From assembly GCA_947500435.1 (NCBI GenBank), contig CANMRV010000010.1:1-64000 (forward strand): a stretch of 64,000 nucleotides of DNA, given 5' to 3'. The notes under the pieces were generated by a model. It searched no databases. It was given only the letters and a program-made list of their open reading frames with translations, and was not told the DNA's origin. The position numbers and the translations under genes were made by a program. Below are positions 7,574-16,258 of this stretch, in pieces (the stretch's first letter is position 1; the number at the start of each line of letters is the position of its first letter). The DNA comes from an uncultured Flavobacteriaceae bacterium. Its GTDB lineage: Bacteria; Bacteroidota; Bacteroidia; Flavobacteriales; Flavobacteriaceae.

Positions 7574-9757
7574 TTATTTAATTTCTTTGATTCGCATCTT
7601 TTCATAAGACATGATGTATGAAGCCTGATTAAAATATCCAGAGGCAAAATCTTTCTCATACGAAAACTTGTTTCCAGCGTATTCGGTCTCTCCTATCAAT
7701 TTGGAAACTTCCATCAAATCATTTTTATAGGCTAATTTCAAGACTAAATCATAAGTAAGGTCAAATCCGCGAACAGCATAACGATCTGGGGTATCACCAA
7801 ATCTTTTACGATATCTCTTTGCAAACGCATCATTGCCTACCTCTTTATAAACAGATGGAAAGGTAAAATTCAAATTTGACAAATGGGAATTCGATATCAC
7901 TTCATTTTCAAAAGCCTTGTATTTGTTTGTAGTAAACATTCTGACAAAAACTTTCTTATTGCTTATTTCCGGATCTATTACTGAATTATGAAATGAGTTC
8001 AGAATTGATGTAACACTAGACGCTAATCTAAAATTATCGGTTTCGACTATAACCCAGTTTTCTTGTTCTTCTGATAAAAGTTCAGCCACTTTCTCTCGAT
8101 TGATACCAATGTTCTTCTCTTCTTCGATTACCTCAACCACTTTTGCGTCTGGGAAATGTGCCAAAATAGAATCTCGTACAATAGCATTCGTACTATCAGC
8201 TATAATAAGAATGTTTTGTTCCTCAACTTTAGATTTCAGATACCCCAACATTCGTTTTCGAAGGACGTCATCTGGTGTATACGAAAAGAAGACATTACTC
8301 ATGCTCAATTGTGTATCTGCAGGGATAGGCGCAATCACAGGTACACGATGTTGCGATGCTCTGACGGCTACTTCTTGTAAGGAAGTAACATCGAGTGGAC
8401 CAATAACGGCACTATAACTGGAAAGGTCCTCACTTATTAAAATAGATTTGGTTTTTAAAGGGCTCAATTGGTTATCCAAGGTTTTGACATCTACCGAAAT
8501 GCCTAATTCAGCTAGTGAATCTAAAGCAATCAATGCTCCTGTGTAAAGTCCCAAACTTATTTTTGCATCCGTCCGCTTTTCAATCATTTGGCGAGTATTT
8601 GCTTTGTTTTCAGCATCTATTTTATCGGTACGGAATGGCAGCATGAACATCAACTTAGGCTTATTCGCCACATTGATACTGTCTAACAAATTAATCTTAT
8701 CTAAAACCAATGCATTTCGGACCTCAAAGTCTCCGGTTTGTTCCTTCGGAAGTTTTAAAACCATACCCGCCTTCAAACCGTTTTGCAAATCAGGATTCAA
8801 AGCTAACAACTCTGTATAAGAAATTCCCAATTTACGGGTCAAGGAAAATTCTGTTTGTTTTGGTTTTACTTCGTAGAAGATATAGTTATCGGTATTGACC
8901 TCTCCTGTCTCTACTTTTCGTTCCGGAATTCGAATGACCATTCCTTCTTTCAAGCCTCCCCGTTCCGTTATCTCAGGATTCAAACGTACAATCTCGTCGG
9001 ACTTTACATTGAACTTCTTCTCTAATTGGTAGAAGTTCATTTTAGCAGGAACGGTATAAGAAATGAAAAGTTCGGTCACCTGATTCTGCACACTAGACCC
9101 CGCTATCTTGGGCATCTTCAACTCCGCCCCTTCTGCTAAATAACTTGTATTCTTTGCTAAGGATGGATTCAGAGTTTCCATACTATCAATAGTAATTCCA
9201 TATTTATGGGCAATACTCCATCGGGTTTCCTTGGCTGCTACGGTATAGGTTTCATAATCATCTTCATTTACCTCGGAAGGTTTTACCCTTCTATACTTCG
9301 GAATTTTCAGCACCATTCTTTTCTTCAATTGTGCCGAATACAAATCGCGGTTATAGCGTTTGATGTCTTCTTCTGTAATATTGTAGCGTTGCGCTATACC
9401 GTATAAGGTCTCTCGCTTTCGTACTTTATGTGAGGTAAACCCAATAGGCTCTTCTTGTTCTGCTCTAGGGTCTTTTGCTACTGGAGTTCTAGGATTGTTA
9501 GGTGTACTTGGAGTGGCTTGGTCAACAGTACCCTCGGCAGGAATTACCAAAATAGTATTCGGTTTTAAATCTTGACCCTCACGTATCTCCTTATTATAAG
9601 TCAATATATTCGCAGGAGTCACTTTATATTTCTTCGCAACACTCTCTAAAGTCTCTCCCTTTTTAACAGGATGTGTTAGAAACTTCTGTGCGGTTGCTTT
9701 GCATCCTACAAATACAAACAAAAGCAGTATTACTATATTCTTATAAACTTGATTCAT
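7574..9757 (-). CDS. LysM-repeat protein with periplasmic ligand-binding-like domain
   Basis: 727 residues. The N-terminal signal contains a possible lipobox (VGCK). Five LysM-like repeats are visible at roughly residues 28-75, 108-153, 170-216, 233-277 and 290-337, each ending in a P-containing strand such as LVIP, LKIP or LKLP. These usually bind peptidoglycan. The remaining part (about 365-727) resembles a type I periplasmic binding fold related to branched-chain amino-acid receptors, with repeated beta-alpha units (LMFMLPFRTDK, VIGPLDVTSL, NILIIADSTNA, YAVRGFDLTYD). The role is probably cell-wall associated or sensory. It is followed closely by the DUF922 gene. The ligand is unknown. Confidence 0.8.
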   Translation of the reverse strand: MNQVYKNIVILLLFVFVGCKATAQKFLTHPVKKGETLESVAKKYKVTPANILTYNKEIREGQDLKPNTILVIPAEGTVDQATPSTPNNPRTPVAKDPRAEQEEPIGFTSHKVRKRETLYGIAQRYNITEEDIKRYNRDLYSAQLKKRMVLKIPKYRRVKPSEVNEDDYETYTVAAKETRWSIAHKYGITIDSMETLNPSLAKNTSYLAEGAELKMPKIAGSSVQNQVTELFISYTVPAKMNFYQLEKKFNVKSDEIVRLNPEITERGGLKEGMVIRIPERKVETGEVNTDNYIFYEVKPKQTEFSLTRKLGISYTELLALNPDLQNGLKAGMVLKLPKEQTGDFEVRNALVLDKINLLDSINVANKPKLMFMLPFRTDKIDAENKANTRQMIEKRTDAKISLGLYTGALIALDSLAELGISVDVKTLDNQLSPLKTKSILISEDLSSYSAVIGPLDVTSLQEVAVRASQHRVPVIAPIPADTQLSMSNVFFSYTPDDVLRKRMLGYLKSKVEEQNILIIADSTNAIVRDSILAHFPDAKVVEVIEEEKNIGINREKVAELLSEEQENWVIVETDNFRLASSVTSILNSFHNSVIDPEISNKKVFVRMFTTNKYKAFENEVISNSHLSNLNFTFPSVYKEVGNDAFAKRYRKRFGDTPDRYAVRGFDLTYDLVLKLAYKNDLMEVSKLIGETEYAGNKFSYEKDFASGYFNQASYIMSYEKMRIKEIK

Positions 9758-9811
9758 GTGTTTTGTGCATTAATTGAAATCATGTGGTTCGCGTTTTGGT
9801 CTTTAATAAAA

Positions 9812-9868
9812 GGAATGAGTTACCTGACTTCGTACTTCTAACCTCGTACTTCCGACCTGCCTCATTCC
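9812..9868. repeat. Tandem 14-mer inside an inverted repeat, downstream of guaA
   Basis: Two tandem 14-mers TCGTACTTCTAACC (9830-9843) and TCGTACTTCCGACC (9844-9857) match at 12 of 14 positions. They sit between inverted arms GGAATGAG (9812-9819) and CTCATTCC (9861-9868); the right arm overlaps the end of guaA. It may act as a terminator or be a dispersed repeat. Confidence 0.6.
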
Positions 9869-11394
9869 CATTCTATTGTTGCTGGCGGTTTGGAACTTAT
9901 ATCATATACGACACGATTCACTCCAGGGACTTTATTAATTATATCATTTGACGTTTTTTGTAAAAACTCATAGGGTAAATTCACCCAATCAGCCGTCATT
10001 CCATCTGTACTTTCAACAGCACGTAAAGCTACACATTTTTCGTAAGTCCGTTCGTCTCCCATTACGCCTACACTATTGACGGGCAGCAACATAGCGCCTG
10101 CTTGCCAGACCTTGTCATATAAGCCCCAATCACGGAGACCTTGTATAAAAACATGATCTACTTCTTGCAAAATGGCTACTTTATCTCTTGTAATATCACC
10201 TAAGATGCGAATCGCTAAACCGGGACCGGGGAAAGGGTGTCTTCCTAACAAGTCTTTGTCCAATCCCATGCTGGCTCCTACTCTCCGGACTTCATCTTTA
10301 AACAACATTTTCAAGGGCTCTACTACTTTTAGTTTCATATAATCGGGCAATCCGCCTACGTTATGATGACTCTTTATGGTTGCTGAAGGTCCGCCTGTTG
10401 CGGAAACCGATTCAATCACATCAGGATAAATCGTTCCTTGCGCCAACCAATTTGCTCCTTCCACTAATTTCGATTCATCATCAAAGACCTCAACAAAAAC
10501 ACGACCAATAATTTTTCTTTTTGTTTCAGGATCACTCTCACCAGCCAATTCATCCAAAAAGCGTGCCGAAGCATCTACACCTTTTACATTAAGACCCATT
10601 CCCTCATATTGTTTTAATACGCCGTCGAACTCGTTTTTACGTAACAAGCCGTTATTGACAAAGATGCAATGAAGGTTTTTCCCTATCGATTTATGCAGTA
10701 GTACTGCTGCTACCGATGAATCTACGCCACCAGACAATCCTAAGATTACTTTCTCATCACCTAGCTTTTCTTTGAGCTCCGCAACGGTAGTTTCAACAAA
10801 AGCGTCGGGTGTCCAGGTTTGTTCTATTCCCGCGATATTGACCAAGAAATTCTCCAGTAATTGTTTTCCATCGGTCGAATGATATACTTCTGGGTGAAAT
10901 TGTATGCCATAAGTCTCTTCCCCCTCAAATTTAAAAGCGGCATTTTCTACATCATGCGTGCTCGCCAAAAGCTCGGTATTTTCAGGAAGTTGTTTGATGG
11001 TATCGGCATGGCTCATCCAAACTTGGCTTCCAGTATGTACATTGGCTAAAAATGGACTGCTGGTTTCCACATGGGATAGGTTGGCCCTACCATATTCTCG
11101 CGTATTCGACTTTTCAACATTTCCGCCATTAAAATGCGCTAAATATTGCGCTCCGTAGCAAACACCTAATAAAGGTTTCTTACCTCGAATTTCCGATAAA
11201 TCAGGATGCGGCGCATCATCAGCGCGCACTGAATACGGAGAACCCGAAAGTATGACCGCTTTATATTCAGAAAGGTCTTCTGGAGGTTTGTTAAAAGGTT
11301 TAATTTCAGAGAAAATATTCAGCTCTCGAACGCGTCTACCAATGAGTTGGGTATACTGAGAACCGAAGTCTAGAATCAGGACTTTGTTTTGCAT
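9862..11394 (-). CDS. guaA: GMP synthase (glutamine-hydrolysing)
   Basis: 510 residues from the ATG at 11394; a TTG two codons upstream is less likely. It converts XMP to GMP with glutamine and ATP. The N-terminal class I glutamine amidotransferase has the nucleophile region GVCYGAQYLA (near residue 80) and the histidine in GIQFHPEVYH. The ATP pyrophosphatase domain carries LSGGVDSSVAAVLL near residue 223. The C-terminal dimerisation domain ends in the conserved KPPATIEWE. It lies about 100 bp downstream of a different minus-strand unit and is probably its own transcript. Confidence 0.98.
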   Translation of the reverse strand: MQNKVLILDFGSQYTQLIGRRVRELNIFSEIKPFNKPPEDLSEYKAVILSGSPYSVRADDAPHPDLSEIRGKKPLLGVCYGAQYLAHFNGGNVEKSNTREYGRANLSHVETSSPFLANVHTGSQVWMSHADTIKQLPENTELLASTHDVENAAFKFEGEETYGIQFHPEVYHSTDGKQLLENFLVNIAGIEQTWTPDAFVETTVAELKEKLGDEKVILGLSGGVDSSVAAVLLHKSIGKNLHCIFVNNGLLRKNEFDGVLKQYEGMGLNVKGVDASARFLDELAGESDPETKRKIIGRVFVEVFDDESKLVEGANWLAQGTIYPDVIESVSATGGPSATIKSHHNVGGLPDYMKLKVVEPLKMLFKDEVRRVGASMGLDKDLLGRHPFPGPGLAIRILGDITRDKVAILQEVDHVFIQGLRDWGLYDKVWQAGAMLLPVNSVGVMGDERTYEKCVALRAVESTDGMTADWVNLPYEFLQKTSNDIINKVPGVNRVVYDISSKPPATIEWE

Positions 11395-11512
11395 GGGCAA
11401 AAATAGGAAAATCGAAAATTTGAAGAAGCGTTCTTTCCAGATATTTACAAGAGGTTTTTAACAAGTCTATAAATGTTTAAAAAAATGTATCTTTAAGTCA
11501 AACCAAACCAAT

Positions 11513-11632
11513 ATGAAACCCAAAATACTTCTTTGGTTTTTGTTTGTTTGTGTCATATCTCCCCCGCTCTGTGCCCAGCAAAATCAAGAACTGGACAACT
11601 TCAATAGGCATTCCAAACCTTGTTTTATATGA
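11513..11632 (+). CDS. 39-residue signal-peptide mini-ORF coupled to the TPR regulator
   Basis: Short ORF, 39 codons plus stop. The ATG at 11513 is followed by a convincing signal peptide (hydrophobic core LLWFLFVCVI, cleavage-like LCA-Q), then only about 17 residues ending in KPCFI. Its TGA (11630-11632) overlaps the ATG of the next gene (11629-11631) as ATGA, the usual arrangement for translational coupling. It may be a regulatory leader peptide, a small secreted peptide, or the remains of a longer secreted gene. I recognise no family. Confidence 0.45.
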   Translation: MKPKILLWFLFVCVISPPLCAQQNQELDNFNRHSKPCFI

Positions 11633-13500
11633 GAGCTGCCTATCAAATACTGTTTGTTGTTCTTCTGTTCTGCCCTGCAATTTTCTTAGGACAATGGACC
11701 AAAGAAGTAGATAGCCTGATTAATTCTGCGGATGAATTACCTGAAGATACTTTAAAAGTTGCCCGCTACGGTACACTTTTCGAAAAACTCATGTTCACGG
11801 ATAGTGAGCGTTCGCTGACATATGCTAAACTGGAATTTAATCTAGCGACCAAACTTGGCTATAAGAAGGGAATAGGAGCAGGAACCTTGCACTTCGGAAC
11901 CTATCATGAAAATATTGGACAAATGGATTCTGCGCGATTCTATTATCAAAAAGCGAAGAAAAAGTACCAGGAATTCGAAAGTTTTAAAGGTGAATTGTTT
12001 GTGAATCATGCGTTGGCTTCCTTGGAAAAAAAACTTGGCAACTATGATTCCGCCTTACGATATCATCAAAGTAATATTGCTTTATATGAACATCCAGAGA
12101 TTGATAAAAGTGATCTGAAGGGTTTTAACAAGATAGGTGCGGAATATTTGGGCTTAGCAGAAATTCATAAAGCAAAGGGGAGCTATAACTTGGCAACAAG
12201 AGAAGCCCTAAGAGCGTTGCGGTTTTTTGAGGAAATCAAGCACATTCGGCGAACAGGAAATTCACTTAAAGAACTCGGGCTTATCGAACAAAAGAGAAAA
12301 AATTATGCTAGTGCAATTGATTACGGGCTTCGGGCCTATACCATTTATGAGGCTCATGATTATAACGAATATCAAAGTCATACGGCAATTGACATCGGAA
12401 ATAGTAACCTCGCCTTAAAAAAGTATAGTGAAGCGGTCAGGTATTTTGAAGATGCACTTCAATTAGGACGAAAATTCAAATTTGTGGATGCAGAAGCAGC
12501 AGCCCTTATTGGTCTTGGTAAAACTAATATGCTTATGGCCAAAAATAGGGAGTCAGAAGAATTTTTGACCAGGGGTTTGCGTCTGCATGAAAATTTAGGT
12601 TTTAAAAAAGAAATTGCCAGTGACCTTAACGCCCTGGCCGAACTAAACCTTCAAATGGACAATACCGAGGCCGCTATTCATAATACGAATCGGGCAATTC
12701 GCATTTCTAGGGAAATTGGAGCCCTTCATGATATCAGTGAATCATACCGAATACAGTCCAAGGCCTTTGAAATGCAAAACAATCAGGGATTCGCCTTAAA
12801 TGCTTTCAAAAACTTCAAAAGCACCAACGACTCCATTTTCAATTCTTCAAAATCACAACAAATTGAAGAACTCAATACCATATATGAAACCGAGAAGAAA
12901 GAACAGCAAATTGCCTTGCAGGAGCAAGATATAAAAGTTTTAGAACAAGAAGCATCGATTAGTAACCTGCAAAGACTGCTCATGGGCATTGGTCTTTTAC
13001 TGTCTGCAATAGGAATTTATGCATTGCGTCAAAAAATGAAGCGAAACCGATTGGAAAGGGAAAAAGTAGAGACCGAGCTGGCATTTAAAAAGAAAGAACT
13101 TACGACCCATGCGTTAAACTTGGCAAGAAAGAATGAGGTTTTAGAAACGGTAAAACAAAAAGCTGCCGCACTTAAACTTGAACCCAATAGCGCAGGATAT
13201 AAAGACCTTATACGAACCATTAATTTCGACCAACAAGACGATCGCAATTGGGAAAATTTCATCCAATATTTTGAACAAGTACACAAAGATTTCAGTGCCA
13301 ATATCAAACAAAAGTATCCTGAAATCACTTCGAATGAACTTCGCCTTTTGGCACTTTTGAAGATGAATCTGTCCTCAAAAGAAATTGCGAGTATCTTGAA
13401 TATTTCCTCAGAAGGCATTAAAAAAGCGAGGTATCGGCTTCGAAAAAAGCTCGGTATTGCTACAGAAGACTCGTTACAAGATTTGGTGTTAAGCCTATAG
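11629..13500 (+). CDS. TPR-containing membrane regulator with LuxR-type HTH
   Basis: 623 residues from ATG 11629 (a TTG three codons upstream is also open). An N-terminal signal or anchor is followed by tandem tetratricopeptide repeats (about residues 30-390, for example YDSALRYHQSNIALYE, YSEAVRYFEDALQLGRKF). A coiled-coil stretch, one membrane segment (LLMGIGLLLSAIGIYALRQ, about 445-465) and a second coiled coil come next. The C-terminus is a LuxR-like helix-turn-helix with ITSNELRLLALLKMNLSSKE and ASILNISSEGIKKARYRLRKKLG. In Bacteroidota such proteins are membrane-linked transcription regulators. The signal and targets are unknown; the cytolysin-like gene 227 bp downstream is a candidate. 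Confidence 0.85.
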   Translation: MRAAYQILFVVLLFCPAIFLGQWTKEVDSLINSADELPEDTLKVARYGTLFEKLMFTDSERSLTYAKLEFNLATKLGYKKGIGAGTLHFGTYHENIGQMDSARFYYQKAKKKYQEFESFKGELFVNHALASLEKKLGNYDSALRYHQSNIALYEHPEIDKSDLKGFNKIGAEYLGLAEIHKAKGSYNLATREALRALRFFEEIKHIRRTGNSLKELGLIEQKRKNYASAIDYGLRAYTIYEAHDYNEYQSHTAIDIGNSNLALKKYSEAVRYFEDALQLGRKFKFVDAEAAALIGLGKTNMLMAKNRESEEFLTRGLRLHENLGFKKEIASDLNALAELNLQMDNTEAAIHNTNRAIRISREIGALHDISESYRIQSKAFEMQNNQGFALNAFKNFKSTNDSIFNSSKSQQIEELNTIYETEKKEQQIALQEQDIKVLEQEASISNLQRLLMGIGLLLSAIGIYALRQKMKRNRLEREKVETELAFKKKELTTHALNLARKNEVLETVKQKAAALKLEPNSAGYKDLIRTINFDQQDDRNWENFIQYFEQVHKDFSANIKQKYPEITSNELRLLALLKMNLSSKEIASILNISSEGIKKARYRLRKKLGIATEDSLQDLVLSL

Positions 13501-13518
13501 AAATAGAGATTTTCAAGC

Positions 13519-13584
13519 CTGTCCACTACTTGTCCCCACACTTTTTTATAGGTGTCCACCTCTTGTCCACCCTCTTTTTTTTAC
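13519..13584 (+). promoter_or_regulatory. 33-bp tandem duplication with four phased GTCC(A/C)C boxes
   Basis: Units 13519-13551 and 13552-13584 match at about 25 of 33 positions. GTCCAC or GTCCCC begins at 13521, 13532, 13554 and 13565, i.e. spacings of 11, 22 and 11 bp, which puts all boxes on one DNA face. Each pair is followed by a CTTTTTT tract. Placement about 20 bp upstream of a possible -7 box suggests an activator site (inference). Confidence 0.6.
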
Positions 13585-13602
13585 TTCATGAAATCATCGA
13601 CC

Positions 13603-13610
13603 TAGGTTTG
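13603..13610 (+). promoter_or_regulatory. Candidate -7 box of the cytolysin-like gene
   Basis: TAGGTTTG matches the Bacteroidota sigma consensus TAnnTTTG. No TTG lies at the expected -33 distance; the upstream stretch is a T tract after the GTCC boxes. An activator-dependent promoter would fit. Confidence 0.4.
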
Positions 13611-13635
13611 CCTTGTCATTAGGTTGACGAAACAG

Positions 13636-13692
13636 TTTTGTGTTCTTGCCCGATTAAGGGCTGCAGACCGTTAACGGGCAAGTCACACAAAA
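13636..13692. repeat. 57-bp near-palindrome in the leader of the cytolysin-like gene
   Basis: Arms TTTTGTGTTCTTGCCCG (13636-13652) and CGGGCAAGTCACACAAAA (13675-13692) are complementary apart from one mismatch and one indel. The 22-bp centre is itself largely symmetrical (TTAA ... CTGCAG ... TTAA). It ends 35 bp before the start codon, so it could act as operator DNA or as a strong RNA hairpin. Confidence 0.8.
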
Positions 13693-13727
13693 TGAAAAGT
13701 AAATTTTAACCACAAAACAATAGTATT

Positions 13728-15710
13728 ATGAAAACGCAAAACAGATTTTTCGGCAAACTGATTATTTTCATTTTCCTAATTCTAGGACTGGCATGCAGTA
13801 AAGATGACCCAGAAGTAACTGACCCTGGCCCAGATCCTGTTGCAGAAGCAACTACCTTCGATGAAGTAATTGCCTTAGGTGCAGACTTTGAAGCTTTCCC
13901 CCAAACACCAAGTGAAAATATTATTACTGAGGAAGAGCCTAAGAACGAAGATTTTGAACGTGAAGAAGATGGGGAAGAAATCAAAGAACGCTTTGTTTGT
14001 ACCAAAAGAAGGGTAAGTATTACTGATGGAAATGACGAGTTTCCGTTGTTCAATCCAAACTCGGCGATTATCTTCCCAGGAAATCTTTTACAAGGAAAAA
14101 CCTTGGATGATGCCACACCAGAATCCATACCGTTAAAAAGGGGTAAAGGAACCATTTCCTATAATATCATCGATGGAAACCTACAATCAAGCTTTGATGT
14201 AGATGAAGTGAAACTAAGTTCAATTCGAGATGCTCAAAACAATATCATTTTTGGATCGCTAGCAGACGGAGACTACAAGGTACCTGCCAACTTCAATCTA
14301 ACTGTTGAGGAAGTTCAATCGAAAGAGGAACTGGCTTTAAAATTGGGTGTAAAATTCAAAACCTTTAACGCCAAGGTATCAGGAAGTTTTTCGGTAGATA
14401 CCAGTCGCGAAGTGAACACGGTTTTGGTTAAACTGACACAGCAGTTTTACACCATGGATTTTGACGTACCTACGAGTTCTGATGAATTCTTTGACGAAAG
14501 TGTAACTCCGGAAGATTTGAAACAATATATACAAGCGGATAACCCTTCAGCCTTTATCTCTTCGGTTACCTACGGAAGAACATTTTATATGCTCTTCGAA
14601 TCAACTTCTTCTTCGCAAGAAATGAAGGCCAAACTCGAAGTTGGTTATCGAACCATTGGAGCGGCCGGGGAAGGTTCAATCGAATTTGAATCGTTCAATA
14701 GTCTGAAAGACCTAAGCTTACAGGTGATTGCCTATGGTGGTGATGCTTCGGAAACCTTAGATGCAGTAGGCAATTTCAGGGATAACAACAGTATTGGGGA
14801 ATTTCTTTCCAAACTTGGAAAGAGCAGTGATATCCGAACAGGTTTACCATTATCATACATTGCCAATAGTGTAGAACGACGTTCGCAGGTAGTTGGTGCA
14901 AAATTGGCAACGGAATATGATGTGGTGGAATGCGAGTTGAAAGGAATATTGCCACCTGGGTTATATAGTGATTTACTAGACCTTTTTGATGATGGTATTG
15001 GAGCAATGGCCAATGTTAAAGACAGCGATGTATTGATTTTTAACAAAGCGGGAACCAATTATGCATGGTTTAATGGGAACTTGGGTAAAATACTTGGTGA
15101 CTCCGGTCCAAAAATCTACAGCATAAATGATTCTGACGCCCCTCTTGGAGATGTTGGACTAGATGATATAGGTGCGGGTGCAGTTACAAGAGAAGATTTA
15201 TCTGCCGGTTTACAAATCGCCATCTATAGCGCTGACGGAAAATCGGTTCAATTTTTCAACATAGATAATTCCAAAATACCCGACAATGCGCTACCAAATG
15301 GAATGATAGGAACATATAGTGGCAGTATACGACCCGTTAACCAAATATATGGAGATGCTGGGAATTTTATAATTGGTACTGATGGTTTTGAAGCTGCAGT
15401 AAGAATAGGAGAAGGGAAGCAGGCATTCTTTGGAAAACCTGGGAATCGATATCAAACCTACGATGGGTCTGTTGGTACGGATGGAGCATTTGGAAACCCT
15501 TTAAATTCCGATGAATGGTTCGGTGACCCACTAAGTATAGAAAACGGTGGTGCGTTGTTTGACAAAGTAGGAGCAGCAACCTTCTTTACCCTCGGTGGAA
15601 ATAGTGGCCGTTATTTGTTTGTGAACGAAGCAGGAGACGAAATAAAAGAGTGGTTCTCTTCAGCTACTGATGGTCAAGACCGATTTGATGGTCCTTGGGT
15701 AATAAATTAA
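13728..15710 (+). CDS. Cholesterol-dependent-cytolysin-like lipoprotein (thiol-activated cytolysin family)
   Basis: 660 residues. The lipobox LGLAC puts the lipidated Cys at 23. Residues about 100-405 align by eye with domains 1-3 of pore-forming thiol-activated cytolysins: FNPNSAIIFPG (108-118), LKRGKGTISYNI (136-147), the signature SVTYGRTFYMLFESTSSS (279-296), AYGGDA (335-340) and PLSYIANSV (374-382). The membrane-binding domain 4 with the Trp-rich undecapeptide is absent. Instead residues 407-660 hold three similar segments (IFNKAGTNYAWFNG, AFFGKPGNRYQTYDG, FFTLGGNSGRYLFVN). This suggests a CDC-like pore former with another target. Whether it attacks bacteria or eukaryotes is unknown. It has its own terminator, and the regulatory sequences are described separately. 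Confidence 0.85.
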   Translation: MKTQNRFFGKLIIFIFLILGLACSKDDPEVTDPGPDPVAEATTFDEVIALGADFEAFPQTPSENIITEEEPKNEDFEREEDGEEIKERFVCTKRRVSITDGNDEFPLFNPNSAIIFPGNLLQGKTLDDATPESIPLKRGKGTISYNIIDGNLQSSFDVDEVKLSSIRDAQNNIIFGSLADGDYKVPANFNLTVEEVQSKEELALKLGVKFKTFNAKVSGSFSVDTSREVNTVLVKLTQQFYTMDFDVPTSSDEFFDESVTPEDLKQYIQADNPSAFISSVTYGRTFYMLFESTSSSQEMKAKLEVGYRTIGAAGEGSIEFESFNSLKDLSLQVIAYGGDASETLDAVGNFRDNNSIGEFLSKLGKSSDIRTGLPLSYIANSVERRSQVVGAKLATEYDVVECELKGILPPGLYSDLLDLFDDGIGAMANVKDSDVLIFNKAGTNYAWFNGNLGKILGDSGPKIYSINDSDAPLGDVGLDDIGAGAVTREDLSAGLQIAIYSADGKSVQFFNIDNSKIPDNALPNGMIGTYSGSIRPVNQIYGDAGNFIIGTDGFEAAVRIGEGKQAFFGKPGNRYQTYDGSVGTDGAFGNPLNSDEWFGDPLSIENGGALFDKVGAATFFTLGGNSGRYLFVNEAGDEIKEWFSSATDGQDRFDGPWVIN

Positions 15711-16258
15711 GTAGTAAACTTGAGTTAGTTGAGTTAGTTAAAACAAAAGCTCGGAGCAGTCGCTCCGAGCTTTGTTAGTTTTTTCCGGTAACCAGCCGGA
15801 AAATCATTCAACCAAACAAACAAACTAAAAACTATTAAGTTCTTATAACGGTTTAGACGTCATACATGCAAATACCTTGCGCCACCATACGTTAAACTTT
15901 GTTAAAATAAAAAGTTACAGTTTACTAAAAATCGAGTGTATCAAAGTACCTTTTAAAGAAAATCAAAAAGTCTTGAATCACTTCTAAAACATCTATCCAA
16001 ATGCTATTCCCATACTTCAATAAAAGAAGAGCAAAACAGAAATTCTTGCTGTAAGTCTAAACTCACATTTATCTTTTTGTTAACATCACCGCTTAAAAAA
16101 TAATTCTTTCTTGCAGTCGAATCAAACCAACCAACGAATTGATTACAACTGGAAAACTGCACGTAAAAGACCAAACCATTTGCAACTACTTCAACTTCGT
16201 ATCCGAGAATTTTAACTGATAGTACAAGCAATTTTTACGAACCAAAAACCTAACCAGT
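15711..16258. other. 548-bp intergenic region between the cytolysin-like and TonB receptor genes
   Basis: It holds the cytolysin terminator (15746-15773) and a second hairpin, TTTTCCGG / CCGGAAAA, near 15780-15803. A low-complexity leader (CAACCAAACAAACAAAC) follows. On the minus strand an open frame at 16004-16231 (TTG start, 75 codons) has a protein-like composition but no recognisable family, and could be a decayed fragment. Just before the receptor start is AACCTAACC, as in other leaders here. Confidence 0.4.
15746..15779 (+). terminator. Intrinsic terminator after the cytolysin-like gene
   Basis: A perfect 12-bp stem AAAGCTCGGAGC / GCTCCGAGCTTT (15746-15757, 15762-15773) with loop AGTC, followed by GTTAGTTTTTT. 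Confidence 0.92.

Noticed and set aside
11498..11680. Minus-strand open frame of 60 codons
   Set aside because: It runs antisense across the mini-ORF and regulator start, which have a signal peptide and an ATGA overlap; nothing supports the minus frame.
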